The notes: a model not told the origin generated them from the sequence alone. DNA of 64,000 bases from Streptomyces nigrescens (GCA_024349765.1 AP026073.1:930001-994000); one strand, 5' to 3'. Shown: positions 44,196-56,113, counted from the first letter of the stretch. Translations and numbers: made by a program.

Positions 44196-46154
44196 ATGAG
44201 ATCAAGCCACACCGGATCACCGCGCGTCCGCGCCGGTCTGGCCTGGGCAGCCGCGCTGCCCCTGGTCGCCGGCGCGCTCGCACTCGGCGCGCCCGCCGCC
44301 GACGCCGCGGGCCACGACGGTGGCCGGCACGCGCTTCTGGGCACCAAGCCCCTGTGGGCCACCAAGCAGGCCGACCAGGGCGCCACCGCCGACTCCGCGG
44401 CCGTCAGCGCCCGGGTCTACCTCGCCGGCCGCGACGCCAAGGGCCTGGCCGCCTACGCCCGGGCCGTGTCCGACCCGCACTCGGCCGCGTACGGGAAGTA
44501 CCTGAGCGCCGCGCAGACGCGGGCCCGCTTCGGTGCCACCCGTGACCAGATAGCCAAGGTGACCGACTGGCTGACGAAGTCCGGCCTGAAGGTCACCGGC
44601 ACCACCAACCGCTACCTCACGGTCACGGGCGACGCGGCCGCCGCCGAGCAGGCCTTCGCCACCGACCTGCACAACTACCGCAAGGGCGGGCACACTTACC
44701 ACGCCCCGTCGACCACCGCCTCCGCGCCCGCCACGCTGGCCGACGCGGTGCTGACGGTCACCGGCCTGGACAACGCGCCGAAGCTCGCCAAGCACCACTC
44801 CGGCGAACTGCCGCCCCCGGAGGACGTCTTCCGGAACTCCGGCCCGTTCTCCTCGTACTACGGCTCCCGCACCAACAAGAAGCTGCCGTCCGCCTACGGG
44901 AGCAAGGCGCCGTACGCGGTCAAGGGCTACACCGGCAAGCAGCTGCGGGCCGCCTACGGGGCGAAGAAGTGGACCGGCAAGGGCGTCACCGTCGCGATCA
45001 CCGACGCCTTCGCCTCGCCGACGATCTCCAAGGACGCCGCCACCTACGCGGCCCGCAACGGCGACGCCGCGTACCGCCGCGGCCAGCTCTCCCAGGTGCT
45101 GCCCAACAAGTACACGCACATCGACGAGTGCGGCGCGGCCGGTTGGTACGGCGAGGAGACCCTCGACGTCGAGGCCGTCCACGCGGTCGCCCCGGCCTCC
45201 GACGTCGTCTACGTCGGCGCCTCGTCCTGCATGGACGACGACCTGATCGACTCGCTCGGCAAGATCGTCGACGGTCACCTCGCCGACATCGTCTCCAACT
45301 CCTGGGGCGACATCGAGGCGAACGAGACCCCGGACGTGGCCGCCGCCTACGACCAGCTCTTCCAGCAGGGCGCGGTCCAGGGCATCGGCTTCTACTTCTC
45401 CTCCGGCGACAACGGTGACGAGGTCGCCAACACCGGCACCAAGCAGGTCGACACCCCGGCGAACTCCGCCTGGGTGACCGCGGTCGGCGGCACCTCCCTG
45501 GCCGTCGGCAAGCACGACACGTACCAGTGGGAGACCGGCTGGGGCACCCAGAAGGCCCTGCTCTCCAAGGATGGCAACAGCTGGGCCGGCTTCCCCGGCG
45601 CCTTCAACGGAGGGGCCGGCGGCGGCGTCAGCAAGACCGTCCCGCAGCCCTTCTACCAGCGCGGAGTCGTTCCGGACTCGCTGTCCAACTCCCTCCTGAA
45701 GGGCCGGATGCGCACCGTTCCGGACATCTCCGCGGTCGCCGACCCCAACACCGGCTTCCTGGTGGGCCAGACCCAGACCCTGCCCGGTGGCAAGCTCGGC
45801 TACGACGAGTACCGCATCGGCGGCACCTCCCTGGCCGCCCCGGTCATCGCCGGCGTCCAGGCGCTCGCCCAGCAGGCCCGGCACGGTGTGGCCATCGGCT
45901 TCGCCAACCCCGGCATCTACCAGCGCTACGGCACGTCCGCCTACCACGACGTCACCGACCACCCGCTGGGCGCCGGGCGTGACCTCGCCGTCGTCCGCGT
46001 GGACTACGTCAACGGCACCGACGGCAGCAAGGGCACCACGACCTCGCTGCGCAGCCTCGGCAAGGACAGCTCCCTGCACGCCGTCGTCGGCTACGACGAC
46101 GTCACCGGTGTGGGCAGCCCCAGCGCCGGCTACGTGAGCTCCTACCGTCCCTGA
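44196..46154 (+). CDS. Secreted S53 (sedolisin/kumamolisin) serine-carboxyl peptidase
   Basis: The protein has 652 residues. A signal peptide (RVRAGLAWAAALPLVAGALAL, cleaved near ADA) is followed by a prodomain (about 50-230) and the catalytic domain. The Glu-Asp pair is in GEETLDVE (Glu320, Asp324), the oxyanion Asp probably in SNSWGD, and the catalytic Ser545 in GGTSLAAP. The C-terminal DDVTGVGSP forms the calcium site. Such enzymes are acid-active extracellular endo- or tripeptidyl peptidases, common in Streptomyces nutrition. It ends at a strong hairpin before leuS. Confidence 0.95.
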   Translation: MRSSHTGSPRVRAGLAWAAALPLVAGALALGAPAADAAGHDGGRHALLGTKPLWATKQADQGATADSAAVSARVYLAGRDAKGLAAYARAVSDPHSAAYGKYLSAAQTRARFGATRDQIAKVTDWLTKSGLKVTGTTNRYLTVTGDAAAAEQAFATDLHNYRKGGHTYHAPSTTASAPATLADAVLTVTGLDNAPKLAKHHSGELPPPEDVFRNSGPFSSYYGSRTNKKLPSAYGSKAPYAVKGYTGKQLRAAYGAKKWTGKGVTVAITDAFASPTISKDAATYAARNGDAAYRRGQLSQVLPNKYTHIDECGAAGWYGEETLDVEAVHAVAPASDVVYVGASSCMDDDLIDSLGKIVDGHLADIVSNSWGDIEANETPDVAAAYDQLFQQGAVQGIGFYFSSGDNGDEVANTGTKQVDTPANSAWVTAVGGTSLAVGKHDTYQWETGWGTQKALLSKDGNSWAGFPGAFNGGAGGGVSKTVPQPFYQRGVVPDSLSNSLLKGRMRTVPDISAVADPNTGFLVGQTQTLPGGKLGYDEYRIGGTSLAAPVIAGVQALAQQARHGVAIGFANPGIYQRYGTSAYHDVTDHPLGAGRDLAVVRVDYVNGTDGSKGTTTSLRSLGKDSSLHAVVGYDDVTGVGSPSAGYVSSYRP

Positions 46155-46164
46155 CGGACCGCGC

Positions 46165-46195
46165 GGCCCGCGCCGGGGAATCCTCGGCGCGGGCC
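46165..46195 (+). terminator. Terminator after the S53 peptidase gene
   Basis: GGCCCGCGCCG (46165-46175) pairs with CGGCGCGGGCC (46185-46195) around a nine-base loop, ten bases past the stop. Confidence 0.7.
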
Positions 46196-46222
46196 CCGCA
46201 CGCCCTGCGGTACCCTGGCGCC

Positions 46223-46261
46223 ATGCGTGCCGTACGCCTTCTGCTTAGCGGGCCGCGCTGA
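46223..46261 (+). CDS. leuL: leuS leader peptide
   Basis: The ATG at 46223 encodes MRAVRLLLSGPR and stops at 46259-46261. Codons 6-8 are CTT CTG CTT, three successive leucines in a 12-residue peptide, including rare non-CTC/CTG codons for this genome. A TACCCT -10-like box at 46211-46216 puts transcription start at about the ATG, making the peptide leaderless. The feature is meaningful only with the terminator that follows. The gene symbol is my analogy, not an established name for this leader. Confidence 0.7.
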   Translation: MRAVRLLLSGPR

Positions 46262-46329
46262 TCAGTGCCGACGGATGACAGACCCGTCGGAATCGGCGCG
46301 GCGTCCCCTCCTGTGCGAGGGGTCTTTTT
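46250..46329 (+). promoter_or_regulatory. Transcription attenuator of leuS
   Basis: GCCGCGC (46252-46258, overlapping the end of the leader peptide) can pair with GCGCGGC (46296-46302), and CCGACGG (46268-46274) with CCGTCGG (46284-46290). A separate intrinsic terminator, CCCCTC-CTGTGC-GAGGGG (46305-46322), runs into TCTTTTTG. Ribosome stalling at the Leu codons when charged tRNA-Leu is scarce should reshape the upstream stems and allow read-through to leuS. The exact antiterminator pairing is uncertain by eye. Confidence 0.7.
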
Positions 46330-46407
46330 GTTTCCGGAGTTCCGGGGACAAGGTCCGGGACAAGGCGCGTTTCCGCAGGCAGAGACGATCGATGGAGCTT
46401 TGAGACG

Positions 46408-49314
<2,907 letters not shown>

Positions 49315-49360
49315 GCCATCTGCGGCTTTCCGGTCCGTGCGGGCCTGAGCCATCGATGGC

Positions 49361-49507
49361 GCCTTCCGGTCCGTGAGGTCCGTGAGGACGGATGCCGTCG
49401 GCGGTGCCTGCCGGTCCGTGAGGTCCGTGAGGACGGATGCCGTCGGCGGTGTCTGCCGGTCTGCGAGGACGGATGCCATCGGCGGTGTCTGCCGGTCCGC
49501 GAGGACG
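49361..49507. repeat. Degenerate tandem repeat after leuS
   Basis: Two copies of a 45-base unit (49361-49405, 49406-49450; start GCCT(T/G)CCGGTCCGTGAGG) are followed by a 36-base shortened copy (49451-49486) and part of a fourth. An earlier weak half-copy begins near 49335. It encodes nothing convincing. Confidence 0.8.
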
Positions 49508-49684
49508 TGAGCGGCGGGCGCCGGCCGGGGGCGGCGGAAGGCCGGACGAGCGCGGTGTAGGGGGTTTCCCCTACGGGCAGGTTGGGGGTTCTTCCGGAGC
49601 CCGCAACCTGCCCTTTCCGTTTACGGTGGAAGGACAGGGCGCGGGCGGAAGTCCGGCGCCACCGACACGCCTGGGGGAGATCCC
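49508..49684. other. Upstream region of the coiled-coil protein gene
   Basis: Remainder of the 370-base gap after leuS. It holds the ribosome-binding site GGGGGAGA just before 49685 and no gene. Confidence 0.4.
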
Positions 49685-50584
49685 ATGGAAGCCGCCGCCG
49701 CCATCATCGGACTGCTCTTCGTGCTGTTCGTCCTGGCCGGCGTGCTCCTGACGGTCAAGGCAGTGAAGGCGGCCAAGCGCGGTGTGGACCGTACGGTCGC
49801 CCAGGCGCGCCGAACGGTCGAGGACACCACCCTCCGGGCCCGCCAGCTCGCCCAGCCCGGGGTGGTCGGCGAGCTGGCCCAGCTGCGGCTGTCGCTCAGA
49901 ACGTCCATGCGGGCCACCCAGGACGTGCTGTACGGGGGTGCTCCGGACGACGCGTCCCTGAGCGAGGCGATCGGCCTGTTCGAGCGGCTGAGCGCCCATG
50001 GTCACGAGCTGGACGCCGAGCTCAAACGCCTGGAACGCGAGCCCGACCGGGCCACCATCGCCGCCCGGCTCCCGGAGCTGAGGGAGCGATTGGAACGGAT
50101 CACGCACTCCGCCGAGTCGCTCCGCTGGGCCGCCCGCGACCGGGCCCGCAAGTTCGCCGACGACGACCTCGCGGCGCTGACCGACCAGATCGACGTCGAG
50201 GCGGGCGCCTTGCGTCACTGGACCCAGGCTCCTGAGGAGCAGCCGAGCGGCCGGGGTGCGGACGGGGGCCGCTCCGGGGACGTTCGGGGGGCAGGGCAGG
50301 GGGCGCCGGCGCCTGATGGTCACCGCTCGTGGGGGCCGGAGGAGGGGGACGAGCAGCAGCGGGCGATCACCGCTCGCGACGGCCGCAGCCGGCCGACGTA
50401 CCCGTGGGAGAAGTCCCCGCGGGCGGAAGGCATGACGACTCGGCGGACGGAGGGCAGGGGGACGGGAGCGGGCACCGGTACGGGTACGGGGACTGGCACT
50501 GGTACCGGAACGGGCACCAGTACGGGCACCGGTACCGGAACGGGTACGGGTACCGGAATGGGCGCGGGCACGACCAAGACCTGA
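49685..50584 (+). CDS. Membrane-anchored coiled-coil protein with Gly-Thr repeat tail
   Basis: The protein has 299 residues. The N-terminal membrane helix (EAAAAIIGLLFVLFVLAGVLL) is followed by Lys/Arg, then by long amphipathic helices (residues about 25-180, heptad-like LERITHSAESLRWAARDRARKF). A disordered Arg/Gly/Glu region ends in (Gly-Thr)n encoded by about 120 bases of GGNAC-type repeat (50460-50580). Ribosome-binding site GGGGGAG. Function unknown; the tail is likely variable between strains. Confidence 0.75.
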   Translation: MEAAAAIIGLLFVLFVLAGVLLTVKAVKAAKRGVDRTVAQARRTVEDTTLRARQLAQPGVVGELAQLRLSLRTSMRATQDVLYGGAPDDASLSEAIGLFERLSAHGHELDAELKRLEREPDRATIAARLPELRERLERITHSAESLRWAARDRARKFADDDLAALTDQIDVEAGALRHWTQAPEEQPSGRGADGGRSGDVRGAGQGAPAPDGHRSWGPEEGDEQQRAITARDGRSRPTYPWEKSPRAEGMTTRRTEGRGTGAGTGTGTGTGTGTGTGTSTGTGTGTGTGTGMGAGTTKT

Positions 50585-50883
50585 GTGCTGAGAGGCGGTG
50601 GAGGTGGGTGGGGGGCGGGGCGGGGCCCCCGGGGAAGGCCCATCCCACCCACGGCAATACGGGAGGCCCACGACCGCCCGCCACCAGGAACGCCAACCGG
50701 GAGTCCGCAGCCGGGGCGCGCCAACCGGGAGTACCCGCGCGACCGCGGCCGTTGCGAGGGCCGTCGCGGAGGTGATGCTTCCGTTGCCCGCTGGGTACTT
50801 GGCAGAGCCTTGGGGAAACCTGGAAGATCTTGGGGACGGACCCGCACTGTGCGACGTCCCGATCCCCGGATAATCTCCCTGTC
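50585..50883. other. 299-base gap before degV
   Basis: It shows no convincing gene. A GATAAT/TAATCT -10-like box (50869-50876) just before the DegV start indicates its promoter and a short or absent leader. Confidence 0.45.
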
Positions 50884-51729
50884 ATGTCCCGCCATGTCGC
50901 GATCGTCACCGATTCCACGGCCTACCTGCCGCGGACGGCCGTCGAGCGCCACCGCATCACGGCTGTACCGCTGACCGTCGTCCTGGGGGACCAGGCCCTT
51001 GAAGAGGGCACCGAGATCTCCGCGAGATCCGTCGCGCAGGCCCTGCAGAAGCGGCGCAGCGTGACGACGTCCCGGCCCAGCCCGGCGGTGTTCGCGGACA
51101 CCTACCGCGAGGTGGCGGCGGCCGGAGCGACCGGCATCGTCTCCCTCCACCTCTCCTCGGAATTCTCCGGCACCTACGACGCGGCCGTGATGGCCGCCAA
51201 GGACGCCCCGGTCCCGGTGCACGTCGTGGACACCGGAATGGTCGCCATGGCCCTCGGGTTCTGCGCCCTCGCCGCCGCCGAGACCGCGGAGGCCGGCGGC
51301 GACGTGGACGAAGCGGTCGCCGCGGCGGAGAAGCGGGCCGCGGGCACGTCCGCCTACTTCTACGTCGACACCCTGGACTATCTGCGCCGCGGTGGCCGGA
51401 TCGGCGCGGCCCAGGCCCTCCTCGGCTCGGCGCTCGCCGTCAAACCGCTTCTCCAACTGGCGGACGGGCGGATCGAGCTGCTGGAGAAGGTCCGTACGGC
51501 GTCCAAGGCCATCGCGCGGCTTGAGGAGATCGCCGTGGAACGGGCGGGCGAGGGCCAGATCGACATCGCGGTGCACCACCTCGCCGCCGCGGAACGCGCG
51601 GACGCGCTCGCCCAGCGGCTCCGTGAGCGGATCCCGGGGCTGAACGAACTCCATGTGAGCGAGGTCGGCGCGGTGATCGGTGCACACACCGGGCCTGGGT
51701 TGCTGGGGGTCGTGGTGTCACCGCGCTGA
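50884..51729 (+). CDS. DegV family fatty-acid-binding protein
   Basis: The protein has 281 residues, starting MSRHVAIVTDSTAYLPR. DegV/FakB features are VTTSRPSPAVFADTYREV, HLSSEFSGTYDAA (ligand head-group Ser/Thr) and VDTLDYLRRGGRIGAAQA. In Firmicutes FakB proteins present fatty acids to the kinase FakA for phospholipid synthesis; whether that partner exists here is not shown in this window. It lies upstream of comEA, as in other streptomycetes. Confidence 0.93.
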   Translation: MSRHVAIVTDSTAYLPRTAVERHRITAVPLTVVLGDQALEEGTEISARSVAQALQKRRSVTTSRPSPAVFADTYREVAAAGATGIVSLHLSSEFSGTYDAAVMAAKDAPVPVHVVDTGMVAMALGFCALAAAETAEAGGDVDEAVAAAEKRAAGTSAYFYVDTLDYLRRGGRIGAAQALLGSALAVKPLLQLADGRIELLEKVRTASKAIARLEEIAVERAGEGQIDIAVHHLAAAERADALAQRLRERIPGLNELHVSEVGAVIGAHTGPGLLGVVVSPR

Positions 51730-51767
51730 GCGAGACGGCAGGGGCACGGCAGGGCACGTGTGGGTGA

Positions 51768-51787
51768 CGAAGTTGTCCACAACTTCG
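51768..51787 (+). terminator. Small hairpin with a DnaA-box-like core
   Basis: CGAAGTTG-TCCA-CAACTTCG (51768-51787) is a perfect stem after degV. Its centre reads TTGTCCACA, the Streptomyces DnaA-box consensus, with another TATCCACGG close by. Probably a terminator; the box match is likely coincidental. Confidence 0.5.
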
Positions 51788-51851
51788 CTGATATCCACGG
51801 GATGTGACACCGCTCGGCAGACTCTGCGCCGGTCACTTAGCGTCAGGAGCT

Positions 51852-53132
51852 ATGAACTCCTCGCAGACCGCTCGACTCGACTCGTCCGTATCCCTCCCCA
51901 TGTGGGCCGCGCCGGCTGACCCCTCCTCCTCGGCTCCGGAAGCCTCTGCCGAACGTCCCGGTTGGTCGTGGGCGTCCGACCCAGCAGTCCCGTACGAGCC
52001 GGACGCACGGACTGGCACCACTCCACCCACTCCTGACTCCTCACCCCCTCCGGAACCGGTGGGCGAATCCGTGGCGCCCGCGCCGGAGCCGGCTGCCGAA
52101 GCCCCGTCGCCCGCGCCGGAACCTGTGCGCGGACCCGTGGCCCCCTCTCGTGCGCGGGCGCGAGAGGAGTGGGAGCGCGAGCGGGTACGGGCCCGGGTGG
52201 CGGCGATCTTCGGCGATACGGAGCGGGCGGCCGCGATGACCGGGCCGCTGCCACCCGGACACGATCCGCCGCCCCAGCCTCAGCCCCAGTCCCAGTCCCA
52301 GTCCCAGTCCCCGCGACCGCGCCCGCAGCGCGCGGAGCGGGCCTGGCTGACGGTGCGCGAACGGCTCCCGCTGTGGCTGCAGTTACGGTGCGGTACCGAC
52401 CCCAGGGCACTGGCCGCCCTGGCGTTGGTGCTGATCGTGGCGGTGGCATTCGCGGTGCACCACTTCTGGACCGGGCGCCCGGAACCGGTACGTGCCCCGG
52501 CCGTCGAACGGTCCGCCACGGGGCCGGACGACCAACACCGTGGGCCGGGCCGGGCCGCCGACCCGCACTCGTCCACCCTTCCGTCACCCGCTTCCTCGTC
52601 GGCTTCCTCGACGGGCGCGAGTGGTTCAGCGGACGGTGCAGCGGGTGGCCCCTCGGGCGGTGCGGGGCGCCAGTTGGTCGTCGATGTCACGGGCAAGGTC
52701 CGGCATCCCGGCATCCACCGGATGCCGCCGGGTTCCCGAGTGATCGACGCGCTGCGGGCCGCGGGCGGTGTGTTGCACGGGGCGAACGTCAGCGGGCTCA
52801 ACCGGGCGCGGCTGCTGACCGACGGCGAACAGATCGCGGTCGGCGTGCCGGGCGCCGCGGCCGGGAGCGGTGCCGGCCCCGGTGGTGCGGGGGCCGGTGG
52901 TACGGGCAGTGGGACGGCGGGTGGCGGAGCCGGTTCGAGCGGGCCGGTGAGCCTCAGCGCGGCGACGGAGCAGCAGCTCGACGCCTTGCCGGGCGTCGGC
53001 CCCGTACTGGCGCGCCACATCATCGAATTCCGTACCCAGCACGGCGGCTTCACCTCGGTGGAACAGCTTCGTCAGGTGACCGGTATCGGCGACCGTCGAT
53101 TCGCCGATCTGCGGCCCTTGGTGGAGCCATGA
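51852..53132 (+). CDS. comEA: ComEA-type DNA-binding protein
   Basis: The protein has 426 residues, starting MNSSQTARLDSSVSLP, with CAGGAG before the ATG. A long Pro/Glu/Ser-rich cytoplasmic region precedes a membrane helix (about 184-207). An SLBB-like domain (VDVTGKVRHPGIHRMPPGSR) and a C-terminal double helix-hairpin-helix (TEQQLDALPGVGPVLARHIIEF) follow. ComEA binds DNA outside the membrane and passes it to ComEC. The N-terminus is far longer than in Bacillus (about 200 residues in total there). It overlaps comEC as ATGA. Confidence 0.92.
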   Translation: MNSSQTARLDSSVSLPMWAAPADPSSSAPEASAERPGWSWASDPAVPYEPDARTGTTPPTPDSSPPPEPVGESVAPAPEPAAEAPSPAPEPVRGPVAPSRARAREEWERERVRARVAAIFGDTERAAAMTGPLPPGHDPPPQPQPQSQSQSQSPRPRPQRAERAWLTVRERLPLWLQLRCGTDPRALAALALVLIVAVAFAVHHFWTGRPEPVRAPAVERSATGPDDQHRGPGRAADPHSSTLPSPASSSASSTGASGSADGAAGGPSGGAGRQLVVDVTGKVRHPGIHRMPPGSRVIDALRAAGGVLHGANVSGLNRARLLTDGEQIAVGVPGAAAGSGAGPGGAGAGGTGSGTAGGGAGSSGPVSLSAATEQQLDALPGVGPVLARHIIEFRTQHGGFTSVEQLRQVTGIGDRRFADLRPLVEP

Positions 53133-56113
53133 CCACCGCCCGCCCCTCGGTGCACGCCACGGCCCCCTCGCCGCACGGCGCTTCGGATCCGCGGCAGGAA
53201 GGACCGCCCGATCTACGCCTGGCCGGACCGGCGTTGGCGGCCTGGGCAGCCGCGGCGATCGGGCTGGGCGCACCCGGCAGCGGAGTGGCGGTGGCCTGCG
53301 CGGTGGGGGTGCTGCTCGCGGCACTCGCGTTGCGGGTGGCCGTCCTCCGGCGCCGGGCGGAACGCGGGGGAGGTGAGGAGCGCGAGGGAGCTGAGGAGTG
53401 CGAGCAGCACGAGGTGGACGAGGAGGGCAACGAGAACGAGGAGGGCAACGAGAACGAGGAGTACGACGAGGACGAGGAGTACGAGGAAGACGAGCAGAGT
53501 GGGGCGGGTGCGGGACGTGGGGCGGCGGGCGGCGCAGGGGCCGTTCGGGGCGGCGCGGCGGGTCGCACGTACCGGCCCGGCTCCTCCCGTCGATGGTCCT
53601 CCGGGGCGTGGGTGGCGCTGGCCGCCGTGCTGCTGGGGGCTGTCGCAGGGGCGGCGTCCGCGGCGTTGCATGCGGCGGACGTCCGGCGTGGTCCGTTGCC
53701 GGACCTGGCGGACCGCTATGCGCGGGTCACGGTGGAGCTGGAGGTGACCGATGATCCTCGGCTGACCCGGCCCCGGGTGCGCGGTTCCCAACGGACGCCT
53801 GCGGCCGTGGTGTTCAACGCCGATGCCGTGCGGGTCACCGCTCCGGACGGTGCGGTCACCGCCGTGCGTACCCCCACTCTGGTCCTCGTACGGCAGGGCG
53901 GAAGCGACGAAGGCGCGCCGCCCGGCGGTGCGAGCTCCGCGGGTGAGCGGGACCGGCCGGACGGGCACTCGGCGTCGGCGGCCTCGGCGCTGTCGGAGGC
54001 GTGGCGCGGGCTGCTGCCGTCGACGCGGATCCGGGTCGTGGCGCGGGCCGTACCACCGCTCATGCCGGGTGATCAGGTCGCCGCGGTGTTGCGGGTCGAC
54101 GCCGACGCGCCGCCGGTCAAGGTCGGTGGCCCGTCGGTGCTGCAGCGGGTGGCCGGACGTGTGCGGGCCGGGCTGCGTGAGGCCACGGACGGGCTCCGGC
54201 CCGACGCCCGTGCGCTGTTGCCCGGGCTGGTCGTAGGGGACACCTCACGCGTGCCGCCGGATCTGGACGAAGCCTTCCGGGCCACCGATCTGACGCACCT
54301 GCTCGCCGTCTCCGGCAGCAATCTCACGATCGTGCTCGCCCTGCTGATCGGCCCGCCGCACCTCGCCACGCGTGCCGAGCGGCGTGGGCTGGCGCCCCGC
54401 CTGATGCTGTCGTTGCGCGGCACCGCCGTCATCGGGGGCGTGCTGGCGCTGGCCTTCGTGGTCGTGTGCCGCCCGGACCCGAGCGTGCTGCGAGCCGCCG
54501 CCTGCGGCCTGATCACCCTGCTGGCCATCGGCACCGGCCGCCGCCGTTCGCTGCTCCCCGCGCTGGCCGCCGCGGTGCTGCTGCTGGTGCTCTACGACCC
54601 CTGGCTCGCGCGACGGTTCGGCTTCCTGCTCTCCGTACTGGCCACCGGCGCACTGCTGTTGCTCGCACCGCGCTGGAGCGCCGCCCTCCAGCGGCGCCGG
54701 ATGCCACCCAGGCTCGCCGAAGTGATCGCGGCCGCTGCCGCGGCACAGGCGGTCTGTGCGCCCGTGATCGTGGTGCTCGCCGCCCGCGTGGGCCTGGTGG
54801 CCGTGCCGTGCAATCTGCTGGCCGAGCTGGCGGTGGGCCCGGCCACGGTCCTCGGGTTCGCGGCGCTGGTCACCGCCCCGTTCGTCCTGCCCGTCGCCCA
54901 GGCGCTGGCATGGTGTGCCGGCTGGCCCGCCGAGTGGATCGCCGGTGTCGCCCGTACGGGCGCGGCGCTGCCCGGAGCAGAGATCGGCTGGCCCGGCGGC
55001 TGGGCGGGTGCGCTGGCGCTGGCGGCCGTCACGCTGGTGCTGGTGCCGGTCGGGCGACGCGTGGTGCGCCGTCCCTGGCTCTGCGTCCTGTGTGCGTTCG
55101 CCCTGGTGCTGGCGGTGTGCCGCCCCGCTCCGTTCACCCGTGTCATCACCGGCTGGCCGCCGCCCGGGTGGCGTGCCGTGGTCTGCGACGTGGGGCAGGG
55201 CGACGGCCTGGTGCTGGCCGCCGGGGACGGTACGGCGCTGGTGGTGGACACCGGCCCCGAGCCGCGCGCCATCGACCGCTGCCTCACGGAGCTGGGAATC
55301 CGCCGGATCCCCCTGCTCGTCCTCACCCACTTCCATGCCGACCACGTGGACGGACTTCCCGGAGCGCTCCGTGGCCGGTCGGTCGGTGCGATCGAGACCA
55401 CGACCCTCCAAGATCCGCCGGGCCAGGCCCGGTTCGTGGTGGAGACGGCCGCCCGGGCCGGGATTCCGCTGGTGCGTGCCGTTCCGGGGGAGCGGCGGCA
55501 CCTCGGCCCGCTCAGCTGGGAAGTGCTCTGGCCTCCTGGTTCGCCGTTCGCCCCGGTGCTCGACGGGCCCAACGACGCCAGCGTCACCCTGCTCGTACGG
55601 ACCGGCGGACTGACGCTCCTGCTCCTCGGTGATCTCGAACCGCCTGCCCAGCAGGCGCTGCTGGCGGCGCATCCGGAGGTTGCCGGGGTCGACGTCCTTA
55701 AGGTGGCGCACCACGGTTCCGCGCGCCAGGACCCGCCGCTGATGCACCGGCTGGCGCCGCGCCTGGCGCTGATCTCGTGCGGTGCCGATAACCCCTACGG
55801 CCATCCCGCGCCGCGGACGGTCGCCGCGCTGCGGGCTCTGGGCGCGCGGGTGCTGCGTACCGACACCGATGGTGCGATCGCGATCCTCGGGACTCCGGGC
55901 AGACTCGCCGCCACCGTGACCGGCCGTCGGACGGGGGCGCGTCCGCCGAGCGGCCGGGGCGGTGGGCGCGGTCGGGGAAGGCGGCGCGGCCGGCGAATAC
56001 GCAGCCGGGGGCCGGCCGGGGCCCGGTCTGCCGGCCCGCGGCTCAGGGCCGGCAGATGGCGTCCGGCAGGCTCTGGCGATCGGCGCAGGGCACGTGCTTG
56101 TACATCCGCATGA
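53129..56113 (+). CDS. comEC: ComEC/Rec2-family DNA channel protein
   Basis: The protein has 994 residues from the ATG at 53129, translationally coupled to comEA. The Competence domain (FRATDLTHLLAVSGSNLTIV) lies among many membrane helices (residues about 30-85, 145-170 and 395-680). The C-terminal metallo-beta-lactamase domain has DVGQGDGLVL and the HxHxDH site in LTHFHADHVDGL. An acidic insertion at residues about 87-130 consists of Glu/Asn/Asp repeats. The Arg/Gly-rich tail overlaps the converging gene by 71 bases. In competent bacteria the protein imports single-stranded DNA; natural transformation is not established in Streptomyces. Confidence 0.93.
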   Translation: MTTARPSVHATAPSPHGASDPRQEGPPDLRLAGPALAAWAAAAIGLGAPGSGVAVACAVGVLLAALALRVAVLRRRAERGGGEEREGAEECEQHEVDEEGNENEEGNENEEYDEDEEYEEDEQSGAGAGRGAAGGAGAVRGGAAGRTYRPGSSRRWSSGAWVALAAVLLGAVAGAASAALHAADVRRGPLPDLADRYARVTVELEVTDDPRLTRPRVRGSQRTPAAVVFNADAVRVTAPDGAVTAVRTPTLVLVRQGGSDEGAPPGGASSAGERDRPDGHSASAASALSEAWRGLLPSTRIRVVARAVPPLMPGDQVAAVLRVDADAPPVKVGGPSVLQRVAGRVRAGLREATDGLRPDARALLPGLVVGDTSRVPPDLDEAFRATDLTHLLAVSGSNLTIVLALLIGPPHLATRAERRGLAPRLMLSLRGTAVIGGVLALAFVVVCRPDPSVLRAAACGLITLLAIGTGRRRSLLPALAAAVLLLVLYDPWLARRFGFLLSVLATGALLLLAPRWSAALQRRRMPPRLAEVIAAAAAAQAVCAPVIVVLAARVGLVAVPCNLLAELAVGPATVLGFAALVTAPFVLPVAQALAWCAGWPAEWIAGVARTGAALPGAEIGWPGGWAGALALAAVTLVLVPVGRRVVRRPWLCVLCAFALVLAVCRPAPFTRVITGWPPPGWRAVVCDVGQGDGLVLAAGDGTALVVDTGPEPRAIDRCLTELGIRRIPLLVLTHFHADHVDGLPGALRGRSVGAIETTTLQDPPGQARFVVETAARAGIPLVRAVPGERRHLGPLSWEVLWPPGSPFAPVLDGPNDASVTLLVRTGGLTLLLLGDLEPPAQQALLAAHPEVAGVDVLKVAHHGSARQDPPLMHRLAPRLALISCGADNPYGHPAPRTVAALRALGARVLRTDTDGAIAILGTPGRLAATVTGRRTGARPPSGRGGGRGRGRRRGRRIRSRGPAGARSAGPRLRAGRWRPAGSGDRRRARACTSA

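Noticed and set aside
51768-51790. DnaA box as part of a replication origin
   Set aside because: A single consensus box inside a terminator hairpin, with no box cluster and no dnaA/dnaN nearby, does not make an origin.
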